A stretch of DNA of 64,000 nucleotides, taken from NCBI RefSeq assembly GCF_965638725.1, contig NC_134960.1:6884501-6948500 (forward strand), read 5' to 3'. Position numbers and translations under genes: made by a program. Below are positions 14,501 through 48,720 of this stretch, piece by piece. The notes under the pieces were generated by a model that searched no databases, had not been told where the DNA came from, and was given only the letters and a program-made list of their open reading frames with translations. The stretch comes from Aptenodytes patagonicus (taxonomy: Eukaryota > Chordata > Aves > Sphenisciformes > Spheniscidae). Numbering within the stretch: the stretch's first letter is position 1; each line of letters opens with the position of its first letter.

Positions 14501-17500
14501 TGTGTAAGGAACAGCAGTGTGCTTAGCTCAGCTTGCATTTTGAGAGACGTGGCTTGCTCTTCCTCATGTAGTTTTTTCGTATTTTCTGGTTCTAGATCTG
14601 CTTAACATTCCTATCACACAGTTCATTATTGTCTCTGTGCTTTTGGACTGATCATTTATCTTATTGCTAGACTAGACAGAAAACCAGGTTGAAATGTTGG
14701 CGGAAGAATTTAAGTGATTAAACAGATTAGCCTGTTTACGTTCTTGCTGTTCTTCTGAGCCACCTAGAGTTTCATTCTCCCGTGCTTGTGCATTTTGTCT
14801 TGATAGCATATGTATGTTGGGGGGGTGTGTGTCTAAGGACTATAGTTGATCAATTGTAATTGATTAGTGTATTCCATACATCGCAGCCCCTAGTTCTCAT
14901 TTAGCACTTGTCTCCTCTAGCTTCTGGAGAGATGGGCAGTCTGCCGTGGCTGCCTGAGCATGTTATACAGGAGAATGTGCTTGATAACCTATGGAGAAAG
15001 GCAGTGATGATTTGCCAGGATTATTGAAGTGTTTATATACCTGTTGATGGTTGTCCTCACCGCCTTGATCCTCCATCTCTGCACTAACACTCCAATTTAG
15101 TGGCAAATCTGTGATGGTCTAGCAGTATTATAGGAGTTCCTGAAAGGCTGGGCTGTAATAAAGTATTTTTGGTGAAGTAACTTAGGCTTGAAGCTACTGT
15201 CTGGGGTCAATGATAAAGCAGTGGAGTAGAAGTCAAGTCTGCTGGGTACAAAGGTTACTGTGTTTCTGCTACCTTTTACGACTTCTTTGGGCTTCTTAAT
15301 ATTTCATCCCCATGCTTGCCTAGTTGAATATGTGAGTGTTTGACTTGCTTTCTAGGAGGTCAGTCCAGGTCAGTCTGATGTGCTGAACACCAGCGAGCCC
15401 CTAACCCCATCCCAGAAGGAGATCCAGCGTCAATCCACCTTGCAGTTGCTGCGCAAGGTAATGCAGATCCCAGAGAATGAATCGGAACTGGCCGAGGTCT
15501 TCACGCTCATCCATGAACTCAACAGTTCGCGGCTCATCCTGTCCAACGTGAGTGAGGAGACAGTCACCATAGAGCAGACCTCCTGGTCAAACTACTATGA
15601 GTCTCCATCTGCGCAGTGCCTCCTCTGTAACAGCCCATTGTTCAAAGGGGGACAGAAGTAAGATTCTGTTTTAGACTTGTGACTCTTTCAACCTTGTGCT
15701 GATATTCTGTTACAAGTGTGCCTGAAATAATATTTGCTTTAGCCCCTGGTACTGAAGCTGGTGTAAGTGACACTGAATAAGCTGCATGTGTGTGGAAAGG
15801 GTTTAGCTGGTTAGCGATAAGCTGTTTCTGTTTCTCTGTGCAGTGTAGTTTGTCATAGTTACCATTTCCGTACAGCAGGAGAGCTTGATCAAAGAGTGAC
15901 TGCTAAGTCTAGATGTAATTTTTTTTTTCTTGAAACAGAGTCTTTTCATTAGTCATCCCTTCTTTGTTTTCCATTCTGCTGTTTTGAGGCTGACAGAGGC
16001 AAACTTGTGGGTTTATAGATGCGCATTATGTGATTTCCCTTTTCTCTCTCTTCCTGATCTGAATATTTCCTGTGTGGATCTTTTTGCTTAGGATGTTTTT
16101 GTTTTTTTCATGGCTTAGCGTGGGCTTGAGTGAATCCTTTTTTGGTATGAATATCCAAATTGAAACCTGAAGGACTTTCAGAAACTGCCAGTGCATAGGC
16201 TAGATTACCTTAACTAGATTTATATAAAAACCTGTAGGATATCTCCTCACTGAGTCTGCCAAACATCCTCCTGTTGCTGTAAGCATGAGCTGAAACGTTT
16301 CCCACAGCAAAAAGTCGGGTAGTTTACTGTTGTGTTTCTTTCTTCAACGAAAAAGATTTTCTTGGTACCAATTATGGATGTTTGCTTTGGCCAGGCTAGT
16401 ACTAACTGAGATTTTTCCAGCAGAGATACTTTTTATACTCAGTAATTTTTGCAGAACAGTGCTATCTTGCGCCCTGTCCCTCACCTTCTGACTTACCAAC
16501 CTGTGCATTGTAAATCCTTGCTTCTATGCTGGGCTGCTTTGCAGTGCTCTGCGTGTGGGACTCTGACATGTGCCTGCATAGGCTCTAATTAAACCCCTGC
16601 CAGTGGGAGGGAGCTAGGGTTGACTTTGATTCCTATTTTCTCAGGTGGACAGCTATATTTCTGCCACTAGGGCATAACTGGTATTTTCCTGTCTGAACTT
16701 CCTCCTCGGCAGCTGTACTGTAGAGGAGCAGGCCTTTCTGAATCTGTGTGTGCAGGGACAGGCTGTCAGGTAGAATGTGTTACTAGTCACCGTTTGTTGT
16801 CCCACAGCAATAGGGCTGACACTTCCCCCAGGGCAGCTGGGGCCATAGATTTTCTCCACCTCTCAAATACTATGTGCCCAATGTATGGAGCTGGAGAGAT
16901 GCTGTAGTGCTGTTAAAAGAATGTGAGCAGTGACCTGACTCTGCCAGGGGAATCCATTTTAAAATGTAACTTTTCTTTTTCTGGTGTGAAACGATGTGAC
17001 CTGGCTTAGGCTGACGTACTGATGAACTCGTCTCAACTGGAACATTTTAAGTTGCTGCAGGGCTGGACTGAAAAACTTGTTGGCTTGACTCTGAGTCGTC
17101 TTTTGTTGTCTGTTACAGTTCCCTTGCTGGTCCGCAGGAGTGCTGGCTGCTGACAGCTAATAGATTACAGGTGGTTACAGCTCAGGTCAAAGTGTGCTTG
17201 AACCTGCAGTGTCTGGCCCTCCATAGCTTCACCGATATTTACACAGGTAGGAAAAATGTAAACATACCAACTTACAGCATGACTACAGTCTAAACCCTTC
17301 AGAAGCCTTGGGACTGTATCAGGGCATTGTCTTTGCACATAAAAGCCTATTCCCTGCCCCAATGTATTAAACTTGAATTATTTTTGACTTGCACTATTAT
17401 TCTGCTTCTTCTGCAAGTAAATCTGTATTTGTGAGGAAAAACACGTATGAATGCTTTGATGAGGAAGCCTGTGTCCTGCTTCACTGGTGTAGGTCTCCTC

Positions 17501-20500
17501 TGTGTAAGTGGTAAATGTTGAGTTCTGCAAGGCAGCCCCTGAGATCGTAGTCAAAGACATCTCTGCAGAGTGCTGTTTCTCAGTGAAGACTCGAGTGGCA
17601 GTCACTGTGGGCCTCCTGCAAGGCAGCATGGAGCTGAGGAGATGGATTGGCTGCTGTTCCTTGTAGCTTTTTAAATTTGAAGGCAAGTCTGTGAAAGGAG
17701 CTAATCTTGCTAATGTGCAGAGAGAACAGTCCCAGAAGCACTATCTACATGTTTCCATCATCCTCTGAACTGTACTCGTATGAGTATGTTGCGTATCAGT
17801 AAGGAATATATTTCTTTGTGAGGAAGATTTGGAACCCTATAGACAATAACTGTCTTGTTTTAACTGCAGGCCTTTTTAATGTGGGTAACAAGTTGCTAGT
17901 GAGCTTGGATCTTCTGTTTGCAATCCGAAACCACATTAAACTTGGCGAGGATCCCAGAGTGGCTGTTGGCAATATTCTCGACTCTGTTCGGGAGCATACT
18001 GGTGGGTTTTCCTTCTTGTTTTTTACCATAACATTTACACCAAACTGTGACCTGCTGATGATTGTTAGGTTATGAAAAGGGAAAACTCACCTATTCCAGT
18101 GTGGTATGTTTCTGTTAAATCACTTCCTAAACCCAACAGTACCTCTGTGACCAGTTCTTTTTAACAATTCTCTGGAGGACAGGTTTGTTTTTATTCTGCA
18201 TAGGAGGGTTCTAGTACCTCTCCACTGACTTTAGGAAGTGAAAGCTGTAACGGTGGCATGTTCTCTTTTCAGAAAAAAGCCTGAGCCCTGATGAGCAGGT
18301 TCAGCTCCAGGAACTGCTGTGCAACGGCTACTGGGCCTTTGAATGCCTAACAGTCCGGGATTACAATGATATGATCTGTGGAATCTGTGGCATAACCCCC
18401 AAGGTGGAAATAGCCCAGAGGAATGTGGAAAATGTCCTGGCGCTAAAAAATATAGAGGTAGGCTTTTCACAAACTTCACATCCCGTTCGTGTTCAAAGCA
18501 GATCATAATGACTTTTGCTGACTCTGGTCTTCATAATGCACGATAATTACACGAGACCTTTGTGAGCAGTTTTCTGCTGATGCCTGGCAAGAGGATGTGG
18601 CTGGAGTGGTGATGCTTGCACTTCCTCTTAGAGGTGTTGATGTATGGTTTGGGGAGAACAAGATCCTCTGTCCCTGGACCACAGCTTTTGTCCAGCAGCC
18701 TCTGACAGTAGGGACCTTGGATGAAAGTTGCTGAACTTGGCCTTCTTCCTTTGACATGAAGGCATTCTTTTTTTTTTTCCCTAACAGCAGTTTCCTTGAG
18801 GTGCTGTCTTCTCTAATGGGGAAAAAAGCCCTGCTAGTAGTATGCAGCATGTCTGGCTTTTATGTCAAATAAATGGTTTTGACTCTCACCCAACAAAAAG
18901 TGATTGTGGGGAACTCTAGGAGCCTGAAGTCATCTTGTTACGTTTGGGCTGAGCGCTCTCCTGTGTAGTCCTCATGCCTTGAGTGATGCTGACACAAAAC
19001 TGCCAAATGAACTATGGTTATTTGTATTTGACCAGTGTGTTTCTTGTTCTTTCTAGTTTACTTGGCCAGAATTCTTGCCATCAAGTGAAGTGAATGTAGA
19101 AGACTTTTGGTCCACGATGGAGACAGAGGTGATTGAGCAGGTGGCTTTTCCTTCTAGCATCCCCATCACAAAGTTTGATGCCTCTATTGTTGCTCCTTTT
19201 TTCCCTCCACTGATGAGAGGAGCGATGGTGATCAATACTGAGAAGGACAAGAACCTGGATGCACAGCCAGTGCCAGGTAAAGCTGAGGTTGTGCTTAGTA
19301 AGGGAGTGCTTTACGTGGTGGTGACTTCAGTCTTTTGGTGATGTTTAGACTTGAGAATTGATGATTGCATGACTCTTTAAAAATTATGTCCGCTGAGAGA
19401 AGGCAAGAATGCTGGGGTGAGTTCAGCTGTTCTCAGGATACTTAGCAGCTTGAGCTTTGGCCTGCCCAGTGAAGCTTGAATGCACTGGTGTGCTCTGATG
19501 CGTTTGAGACATGGGGGACATGAGAGCCCCGCACCCCAAATGAGAAATGGTCTGATTGCAGAGGGATGCATGCGCAACTTGAATGCCAGTCAGTATTTGT
19601 TTCATGTTAGACTGATACTTGGACTGTGAAAGCTGCAGGCAGTGCTTGGTATCTCGATATCCAGATCTCAATAAAGGGTGAATAAGTTTTTACAGAACTT
19701 GAAAAAAGACTAGGAGATGGATGTGTTAGTCCTGATCAGTGTTGTCAACATTCAGTATATCCAGGGCATTGACTGCATGTAACAAGAAACCATGAGATGA
19801 AGAAGCTCAGATGTATGAGAGCTAAATTTAGTTAGCACCCAGTTCCTTTAACAGTTTAGGTGTTAGGTATAAGAAGGAAAACTGGCTTTGCAAACTTAAC
19901 AAGTATATGAGTTGGCTTTGCAGGCAGGGCTGCAGCTGTTTTAGAGAGTTGAGCTGCAGAAGGGCTACATGGGCTTTCGTGGAAGTAGAGAAAGAACTGG
20001 GGAGATGTGAAGGGTGAGCCTGGAGCTGCTCAGTCCGAAGGCTGCAGTCACATTTCTCTGTGCTCTTCTGTCACTTGTTTATCCTCACGTCAATCCAACC
20101 AGTTGTTTAAAGGTTACAAACGACAGGATAGACAAGTGCTCATGGAGTCTGCAGCTCTGCTGGGCTCAGTCTGGTGACCTCACTAGCGAAGGGTTTGAGA
20201 GAAGTGTGGGCTGTGACGCTCTTTGGAAATAGGTCTGTTCACGACTTTCTCTTGCTGGCAGTTGGTTGTGCAGTCTCTGCTTCTGTAGTCTTCAGAAGAA
20301 ATTATTTTGGTGACTTCCCTTCCTGAGGCTTGTTTCCTGCCTTTGCAGGTAATGGGAGTGCCTTGGTGAGGCTCCTTCAGGAAGAAAACTTCAGGCTTGA
20401 GCTGATAAGCTCTTACAGCGAGGAAGAGCTGCAGAGCTTTCTGACACAGTGTGGCATCCCCTGGGAGGCTTCAGATACAAAGGTAATGGCTTGTTTGCCC

Positions 20501-22708
20501 ACATACAAGCCTGCAGGAGTGGAGCTGTTCTTCACTGTCTTTCTCTCATTCACACTTGCCATCCTGGATAATTAACTTCTCATCTGACTGCACTAAGGGC
20601 AGGGGTGGGTTAGAAGTGAGTGCCTGCAGATTATAGCATAACTTACACATGGTGAAATGAATTGAACCTTTGTGGGCTAGAAGAAAGGAAGCCTGTAATT
20701 ACCTTGTCACAGGCTCAGCGTCGTGTAATTGCTTGTCATCCTCACGTGCTGAGTGTGGGATTAGGAGGTTATTGGATGAAGTGCAAATTAGGATTTGGGA
20801 GACCTTGCCTGCAGCCTTCTCCCTCTCCGGAGGAGTCCATTAATTTTAGCCACATACAGACTTTCTCTGGGACCTGTCTTTTCTAGGACCAGCTCTGCTA
20901 CTCCCTCCTGGCTCTCTATGAGTTTGTACAGAATGGGACAAGCATCACACAAGCCTCTGCTCATCACACAGGAGGGAAAATCTACAAAGTGTGTCCACAT
21001 CAGGTAAGGAAGGCTGGAGTCAGCAATGTTTTTTCTTACCTTGCTATTCACTATTATCTGCCTTACCAGTGTGGAACCCCCTCATTAAATAGAAGCAATG
21101 AAGTGGGCCTCTCTGAGCCTTGGGAATGAAACACGCTGCCTCGGGGGCTTGGAGTATGAGCAGTCCTGCAGGAGATTTCAAGATCAACTAGTGATCTGAA
21201 GCCTGGTTTTGATGTTGCTGCTGAGGTGGAGTTGAAAATCACCTCTTCCTGAACAAGATAGAGTGAATGTGTATGAGGAGGAAACAGAATATCTTTAGAG
21301 AAAGTAACTGTCTGGTTACTGTATTGTCTGGAATACCTGAAAGAAAGCTTAATTTTTTTAAGACTATATATTTTTTTTGGAAGTTTTCAGTTTTATTGTG
21401 CTGTTTGGTATTAATCCTTTTCTTTCCAGGTTGTGTGTGGCTCAAAGTACGTAGTAAGAGGAGAAAATGCCCGGGATCATGTGGACTTGTTGGTTTCCTC
21501 ACGTCACTGGCCTCCAGTGTATGTTGTTGATACAGCCTCTTCAGTGGCACTGTGTGCAGACATCTGCTGTCCTGGCCTGACTTCCCAGATGTGGGGGAAA
21601 AACCAGGGCTGCTTCTCTGACCCCATGGATCCTCCAACGGTTAGTTATGTCCACCTTTGCACTCTGCTATGCCAGTCCAATATGGAAAAGTTTCAAGTGA
21701 GATTTAAAATAATAATAAAAAAAAAAAAAGTAACAAAAGTGTGTGTAACCTGCATTGTGCCTCAAGATAATTTGACCTGATAAGTGTCTCCTGACTCACA
21801 GCTTTGCCAGTGCATAGCTTCTGAGCGTAGCGGAAGGTGTTATGTGTTGCTTGGGGCATTGTATTAGGTTCGTGCTCCTTAACAGGAAGAGCTGTGCTGG
21901 AAGTGCATTGTAACAGTTCAAATCGTGAACTTTGGAGCATGTTGCTTATTTTGACACAGCAACTCGCTTCTCGCAAACTACTGCTATTACTTGAGAAATG
22001 GAAGAGGAAGAGGGTTGCTAGTGCCTTGGGATTATCTCTGAGGGCGTATGAGTGCGGAGGGAGCGCACAGAACCACCTTTGTGGCATTTAGGGGAAGCCT
22101 GAAATCAGTTAGCCCTCCCTCCGTCCTGGGTCGTAATGCTGGTTGGAGTTCAGCCAAACAGTAGTTTTGTCTTGTTCTTCTTAGCTGTGGGGAAGTTGCT
22201 TCTTGTTCTACCTGGTGCATCTCTCCCTCTCTCCCAGTATGTGTCCTGCCCTGAACTGCTAGACCAGCACTACAGCGTAGACATGACCGTGGCCGAGCAC
22301 TCTGTTCAGCACCCAATCACCAAGTCGTCGGCACGCCGAATCGTTCACACGGGTTCGGAGCAGAACAACCACCAAGATCCAACGGCTCGGCATCACTGCA
22401 TCTCCCTGTGCCGAGAGCTGGAGCCTTACAGCGCCATCATCGCTGCTATCAACGACAGCAAAACTAGCAACATCCGCCAAAGGTCCATCACCTTCGAGAA
22501 CGCCACGCACTATTACCTCTACAACCGCCTCATGGACTTTCTCACCAGCAGGGAAATTGTGAATCGGCAGATCCAGGAGATCGTACAGAGCTGCCAGCCT
22601 GGGGAGGTGGTAATTCGCGATGCTCTCTACCGGCTCGGGGTGGCCCAGATTAAAACAGAAACAGAAGAGGATGAAGAGGGGAAGCAGGAGGATGATAGAG
22701 GTTGCTGA
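4773..22708 (+). CDS. HMGXB3: HMG-box containing protein 3, 19 coding exons
   Basis: A nuclear HMG-box protein; its biochemical role is poorly known. Coding exons: 4773-4918, 5327-5501, 5945-6508, 7154-7252, 8823-8954, 11032-11444, 11803-11978, 12277-12374, 12920-13018, 13506-13655, 15356-15657, 17119-17246, 17870-18001, 18273-18457, 19057-19276, 20349-20482, 20887-21003, 21430-21639 and 22238-22708. All junctions are GT-AG and the phases close without a stop, giving 1,316 residues, close to the human length. The start is the ATG two bases after the acceptor at 4770; its product MEAPYDGTEVTVVMEE matches the vertebrate N-terminus. Order: acidic start, lysine-rich stretch, HMG box (about 46-107), low-complexity Ser/Glu region, zinc ribbon A (about 335-365), linker, zinc ribbon B (about 640-670), then a long conserved C-terminal region (about 690-1300). 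The gene is tail-to-tail with CSF1R. Identification is by protein similarity remembered from the human gene; exon ends could be off by a few bases only where alternative sites exist. Confidence 0.95.
5945..6508 (+). CDS. HMGXB3: HMGXB3 large exon, Ser/Glu-rich linker
   Basis: This 564-bp phase-0 exon encodes residues about 108-295. It opens with a conserved block (TAVVPDIPGFRKILPRSDYI), then becomes variable and rich in Ser, Val and Glu. No domain is recognisable beyond the first 30 residues. The reading frame continues past the donor at 6509 into the intron before a stop, so a retained-intron form would end about 28 residues later. Confidence 0.9.
8823..8954 (+). CDS. HMGXB3: HMGXB3 exon with zinc-ribbon copy A
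   Basis: This exon encodes TTTYTRRGHGNCTNPGC, then SFTYVTRHKPPKCPTCG. Spacing is C-x4-C, a basic RHKP turn, then C-x2-C, a treble of features expected of a small zinc-binding ribbon. It is closely similar to exon 13506-13655. Zinc binding is inferred from the cysteine spacing. Confidence 0.88.
8955..11031 (+). other. HMGXB3 intron, no embedded gene seen
   Basis: A 2.1-kb intron. I see no repeat family, RNA gene or splice-supported coding segment in it. The introns at 13656-15355 and 15658-17118 are similar; the first contains an A-rich run near 14,299-14,322. Confidence 0.6.
11032..12374 (+). CDS. HMGXB3: HMGXB3 middle linker exons
   Basis: Exons 11032-11444, 11803-11978 and 12277-12374 encode residues about 373-601. 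Two short conserved islands stand out: SEAVSQLLN with W-K-E-V-I-I-S-E-A-H, and KPSLLAAARPMRAILPAP. The rest is low complexity and probably disordered. Phases are 2, 1 and 0 at the three donors. Confidence 0.88.
13506..13655 (+). CDS. HMGXB3: HMGXB3 exon with zinc-ribbon copy B
   Basis: The exon encodes LGLATSRGRGKCKNPSC, then SYVYTNRHKPRICPSCG. The cysteines and the RHKP core fall at the same spacing as in exon 8823-8954, so the protein holds two homologous modules about 300 residues apart. The frame stays open past the donor at 13656, which adds about 14 intron-encoded residues in the unspliced frame. Confidence 0.9.
15356..22708 (+). CDS. HMGXB3: HMGXB3 conserved C-terminal region
   Basis: Nine exons encode residues about 685-1316, the most conserved part of the protein. 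Recognisable stretches include QIPENESELAEVF, TSWSNYYESPSAQCLLC, DLLFAIRNHIKLGEDPR, YNDMICGICG, EFTWPEFLPSSEVNVEDFW, FDASIVAPFFPPLMRGA, YVVDTASSVALCADICCPG and YYLYNRLMDFLTSREIVN. Cysteine pairs (CLLC, CGICG, CADICC) recur. The last exon (22238-22708) ends in an acidic tail before TGA at 22706-22708. Some of these blocks recall cysteine clusters and a D-x-A motif of DNA-transposase-derived proteins, but I cannot test that here. Confidence 0.9.
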
Positions 22709-24310
22709 GTAACAAAACAGCGTGTTGGTTTCTCTCTCTGGTGGTGTGGATGGGTGGGCTGAGCCAGTTTCTGCAAGGCTTGGGCAGCTGTCTGGCTTGA
22801 GAGTTTATTTTTACAGGTTGGAGATGTGATGCCGGTGGCTTTGACTGCTGTTAATGACCAAAGAGCTGTGTGCTTCCATAGTGTCATGATAGCTGCTGTG
22901 AGCATGGGTCTGTCACCCCCCTTGCTGAAGGCTGCAACTGCCTCCCGAGGTGTGAGATGGACCCACTGTTCAGTGGTGTGAAATGTTGCCCTCCCTGCAG
23001 CTGGCGAGTGGAGAAGGGAGAGGCATTTCTGGTAGCGGGGAGTATGCATGGTCAAGCGCACAGGTGTTTTAATTCTGAATCTTGCTTGCTGACTTCTTTG
23101 TGTGTATTGGTTGCAGGGCTGGGGGTGAGGGAGCAGGCATGAAAGGCAGACAGCTAAGATGATTCCCCCAAAACGTTCTGAATAGATTAGTTTAGGACAC
23201 TGATGCCTGCTTGGAAATCTTGCAGAGCTCTCATATGCATTGGTTGCAAGGAGTCTTTAGTCGAGGAGGCGGAGGAGCCATGTAGCTTTAATGCGCCGTA
23301 TCTGGGGAGCCTCCCTGGAGGCTGTGCTCCTGGGTCCAGGATTGTGGGTGCTTCGGCTGCAGAAAGTTTCTAGAATTGTTTGTCCCTTCGCATGAGCACT
23401 AATAATTTAGAAGCTGAAACATACAGTGAGTGAAAAGCGTTCTGTATGTTAAGGTAAGAATTGACCGGGTGAGCCCCAGGGGAACCAAGCTCGTTGGAGG
23501 GCTGTATGAGCGCTGTGTAAGGTGGTGACTGTGGAAAGGAGAAGGACACTCAAAATTTCTGTGTTGTCCCTTGGACACTTTTTTTTTTGCAGTTTTATTC
23601 TGTTCAAGGACTTGTATTTCTGTTGTCCTGCCCTTAGAACAGAATCACAAAGACTGTCTGTGGGATCAAGAAGAAACGATGAATGTGGTGTCACCAGAGC
23701 GAGCAGGGTTTGGTATTCCACCCTCAGAGGAGGCGCTGGGAGAGCTGCATCCACGTGTGCAATCTCAGCGCTCTGTCAGGTGTCGTATTTGCCCTGCCCG
23801 TGTCCGCACAGCGCTGTGTGGGTTAGAGAAGCCTCATGCTGCCCAGGGTGCTTTATCAGCTCCTTGAGAGGAGTTGGGCTGAGACCTCTCTGTCCCTACA
23901 GCGCGTCCGAGGAACACCTTGGGCTGCGGTTGTAAAGCTATGCGCATCGCCTGCTGCCAGCTCCCTTTGCTATTGCTGGTGATGAAAGTGAAGGTGGATG
24001 GGTGTTTGCTGCGAGCCGCAGAGGAGAGAAGCGGGATGCTAGACTGCTAAGTGGCCATCCAGGGAGTTTATTTTGTCTGAGCGAGCAGCGGGGAAGATTC
24101 AGAGGCTTGCGGTGTGGTTGAAAACTCCCTTCTGTGAAGGGGAACCTATTGAGTACCGTACTGTTAAAGTAAATGTATTAAGTCTGAGCAAATGCAGTAA
24201 TGATGGCTTGGGGTTTTTCTGTTAAGAACATTAACTTATTATAAGAGACATTAGTGACTTTTTTCAGTCAGTGATAAAGTTTAATAAATTATCTCCAATT
24301 TTTGGGGTGA
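22709..24310 (+). terminator. HMGXB3: HMGXB3 3' UTR and candidate poly(A) site
   Basis: Non-coding sequence after the HMGXB3 stop. AATAAA at 24283-24288, followed about 45 bases later by a T/GT-rich stretch (near 24,328-24,343), is the best candidate for 3' end formation. That would give a UTR of about 1.6 kb. The ORFs in this stretch are short and carry no recognisable domain. Confidence 0.55.
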
Positions 24311-25170
24311 AACTGTGGCCAAGTGACTTGTTTTTTTGTGTACAAGACCTGGAGGACTGCGGTGGGAAAGGGCACAAACACTGTGTGCATGTACACCGTG
24401 CTTCCAGTCTGCACTGCCGTGGTGGTGGGGAAAAGCCTGGTATTCTCAGAAGCAAGGTGTTCTGAGAGGAGCACCTGAAGAAATTGCTTGGGCCACCTCA
24501 CCAGAGTGTCGAAGAAAATTATCCCGCTAAATATAGCTGAGGTATGGTTCTTATAAGTGGCAAGAAAGTAGCTTCTGCAGATGGTCGATTCCCCTGGTCT
24601 ACCTGCTCTTGTTCTGCAGTTCCCTGCACAGGGCAGCTCCTGAGGTGACTTTCATAGGAGAGAGTCTGCAGCAGGTGACAGTGACTTCTCTTCAGGATGT
24701 GTTTAATAGCCTGGGCTGGAGCTCCTGCTGCATCTAAGCCACTGCTACAGGAGGTTCTGCTGCAGTAAGGTTGAGTCGCTGGTCACCAGGGCCCTTCTGC
24801 CTCTGCCCTGCCCTCAGCGTTGCACTGCCTTTGCCACACAGGCTGCTGCCACATGCCTGTCTCAAACACTGACCGTTGTCAGACGTCCCATCATCTCAAC
24901 TGAAATTACTCCCCTGTTATACCTATGCACAGGGACTACTTCATTTTTCACAACCACAGACAAGCCAGTCAGAGCAAAGTGCTTTAAAACCTTGCTTTTA
25001 ATACGTTTTTGCATTACACAAGAGTGAATGGTTTTGAGAACTGGTAATGAGAAGTGTGTCAGGAATTGGAGCAGAGTTGCAGGGTGTGAGAGGATGGGCC
25101 CAGTGCATCACCCGTGCTCTGATCCGTTCCCCTCTGAGAACAGTCCTTAAAGCCCTGGAAGAGACTCGTT
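24311..25170. other. Convergent intergenic gap between HMGXB3 and CSF1R
   Basis: Between the candidate poly(A) signals of the two convergent genes. No gene, repeat or RNA recognised. On the minus strand an AATAAA complement also occurs near 24,068, so a longer CSF1R transcript overlapping HMGXB3 cannot be excluded. Confidence 0.45.
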
Positions 25171-26473
25171 TTGTTAAACATCTTATTTTATTCTTTGTAA
25201 TGCTGACATATAGAAATACATAAGCTTTTTATTTAGTAAGGAGGAATGAATCACTTGGTGTTAGCATAAAACCAGGTTTAATATAATCAGAAGTGGCCAC
25301 GACATAATTGCTCGCAGTATGACAAAGGCCACCTGCCATACAGTCGTTCTGTCTCGCTGTAGTTTGCCTGAGCCCTGTCAGTGCTTGTATCTGGAATACT
25401 GATCCTTTACCCACCGAGTCAGGTGAAGCTAAGAAGGTTCTTTAGCTACTTCTGGTGGCTACACAGGACCAGGTGGCTGTAGCATTTTTACACTGAACAA
25501 GAGCTAGATGAGAAATAAGTTTAAGGGCATTAGGCCCTAGCTTATGAAAAAAAATTACCTCAGCTGTACTATTCAAAATACACTCAGGAAAATATGTACA
25601 AGAGCATAATTGTGACAAAGGCAGTGATTGCTACATGTTTAACAATTCAGAGGTTTTGTAGGATATGTGTTATGCTGATCATTTCCAGATGTGTTTAAGC
25701 TGCCGTTCTTTCCTGGATTGGGATTGTGTTCGGTGCTCACATGGAAGAGCACTGGTTATTTCTGTATTTTACCTGAGAAATAACCGCCCCTCTGTCCTGT
25801 TACTGGGGCACAAGTTCACATAACCCTGGGGTTGTCTCCCAAACGCTCCCTGCAGAAGCACCAGCTGCAGAGAGGTAGATTGCATGAGGAAATGTAGAGG
25901 TTAATGCATATTTAATGCTAAGTAGAGGCTTTACCTATATCTAAACACTCACTCTGCAACATCCAGGGTCAGACTGACAAAGGGAAGAGAGCAGGACCAC
26001 CAAGAAAGAGGGCTGCTTCTGGTGTGTGGAGCAGTTCCAGCTTCGGGACTTAGTTCAAGATGTGCTCATAAAACACAAGGGTTCACTCACGTGAGTGACT
26101 TTTGGAAGTGTCTTACTTGGCTGCAACTTGTATTTTAAAACAAACTACAAAAAAACAAACACCCCACAGCTTCCTCCGGGGGGTGGGGAGGCGGGTGACA
26201 GGGACCGCTCTGTACCTTGTAGAGATGGAGCGTGTTATCATCCTAACAACTCTGTGCTACACTTGAGATAAGACCTTAGGGACCCCATGGTGAGTCTTGG
26301 TTTTGAGTCGCTCCAGCGCTATCCTTTCAGTGAGGGAGTCGGTAACACTCATACTTCAGAAAGCACGGAGAGGAGAGCCAAAGCAGAAGGAATCTGTGTC
26401 CTAGGGCAGAGCAGAACCGTGCGCTCTGCAGAGCTGGGAGGACAGGGATCTACCCCGGGGGCGATGGTACCAG
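25171..26473 (-). terminator. CSF1R: CSF1R 3' UTR with two poly(A) signals
   Basis: Downstream of the CSF1R stop on the minus strand. AATAAA complements (TTTATT on plus) lie at 25228-25233 and 25187-25192, 41 bases apart, which suggests a 3' UTR of about 1.3 kb. No coding potential seen. Confidence 0.55.
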
Positions 26474-48505
<22,032 letters not shown>

Positions 48506-48720
48506 GTCCCCAGGGACCGTGGTGCCCCAGTATGGAGCAGGGATGCGGCTGAAGGATCCTCTCAAGCAGTGTGCACCTCTCCTTGTGGGCACCGTCCCCA
48601 GTGCTCCCTCGGCAGGAGCTTCTCCTTTCTGAGTTGACCACAAGTTAAGAAATTCCCTTTTTTTGTTTGTTTTCAAAATGGGAGGGGAAAAAAAAAAGCG
48701 ATGCTTTGAGACGTCACTGG
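48506..48720 (-). promoter_or_regulatory. CSF1R: Candidate CSF1R macrophage promoter
   Basis: Just upstream of the CSF1R ATG. On the minus strand a RUNX core TGTGGT (plus-strand ACCACA at 48637-48642) is followed by AGAAAGGAGAAGCTCC, a purine stretch resembling but not matching a PU.1 site (no GGAA core). A GAGGGGAAAA stretch on the plus strand near 48,682 is a better ETS-type match. No TATA box is seen. Mammalian CSF1R is driven from a TATA-less promoter by PU.1, RUNX1 and C/EBP just 5' of this exon, so position and content agree. The start site is not defined. Confidence 0.45.
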
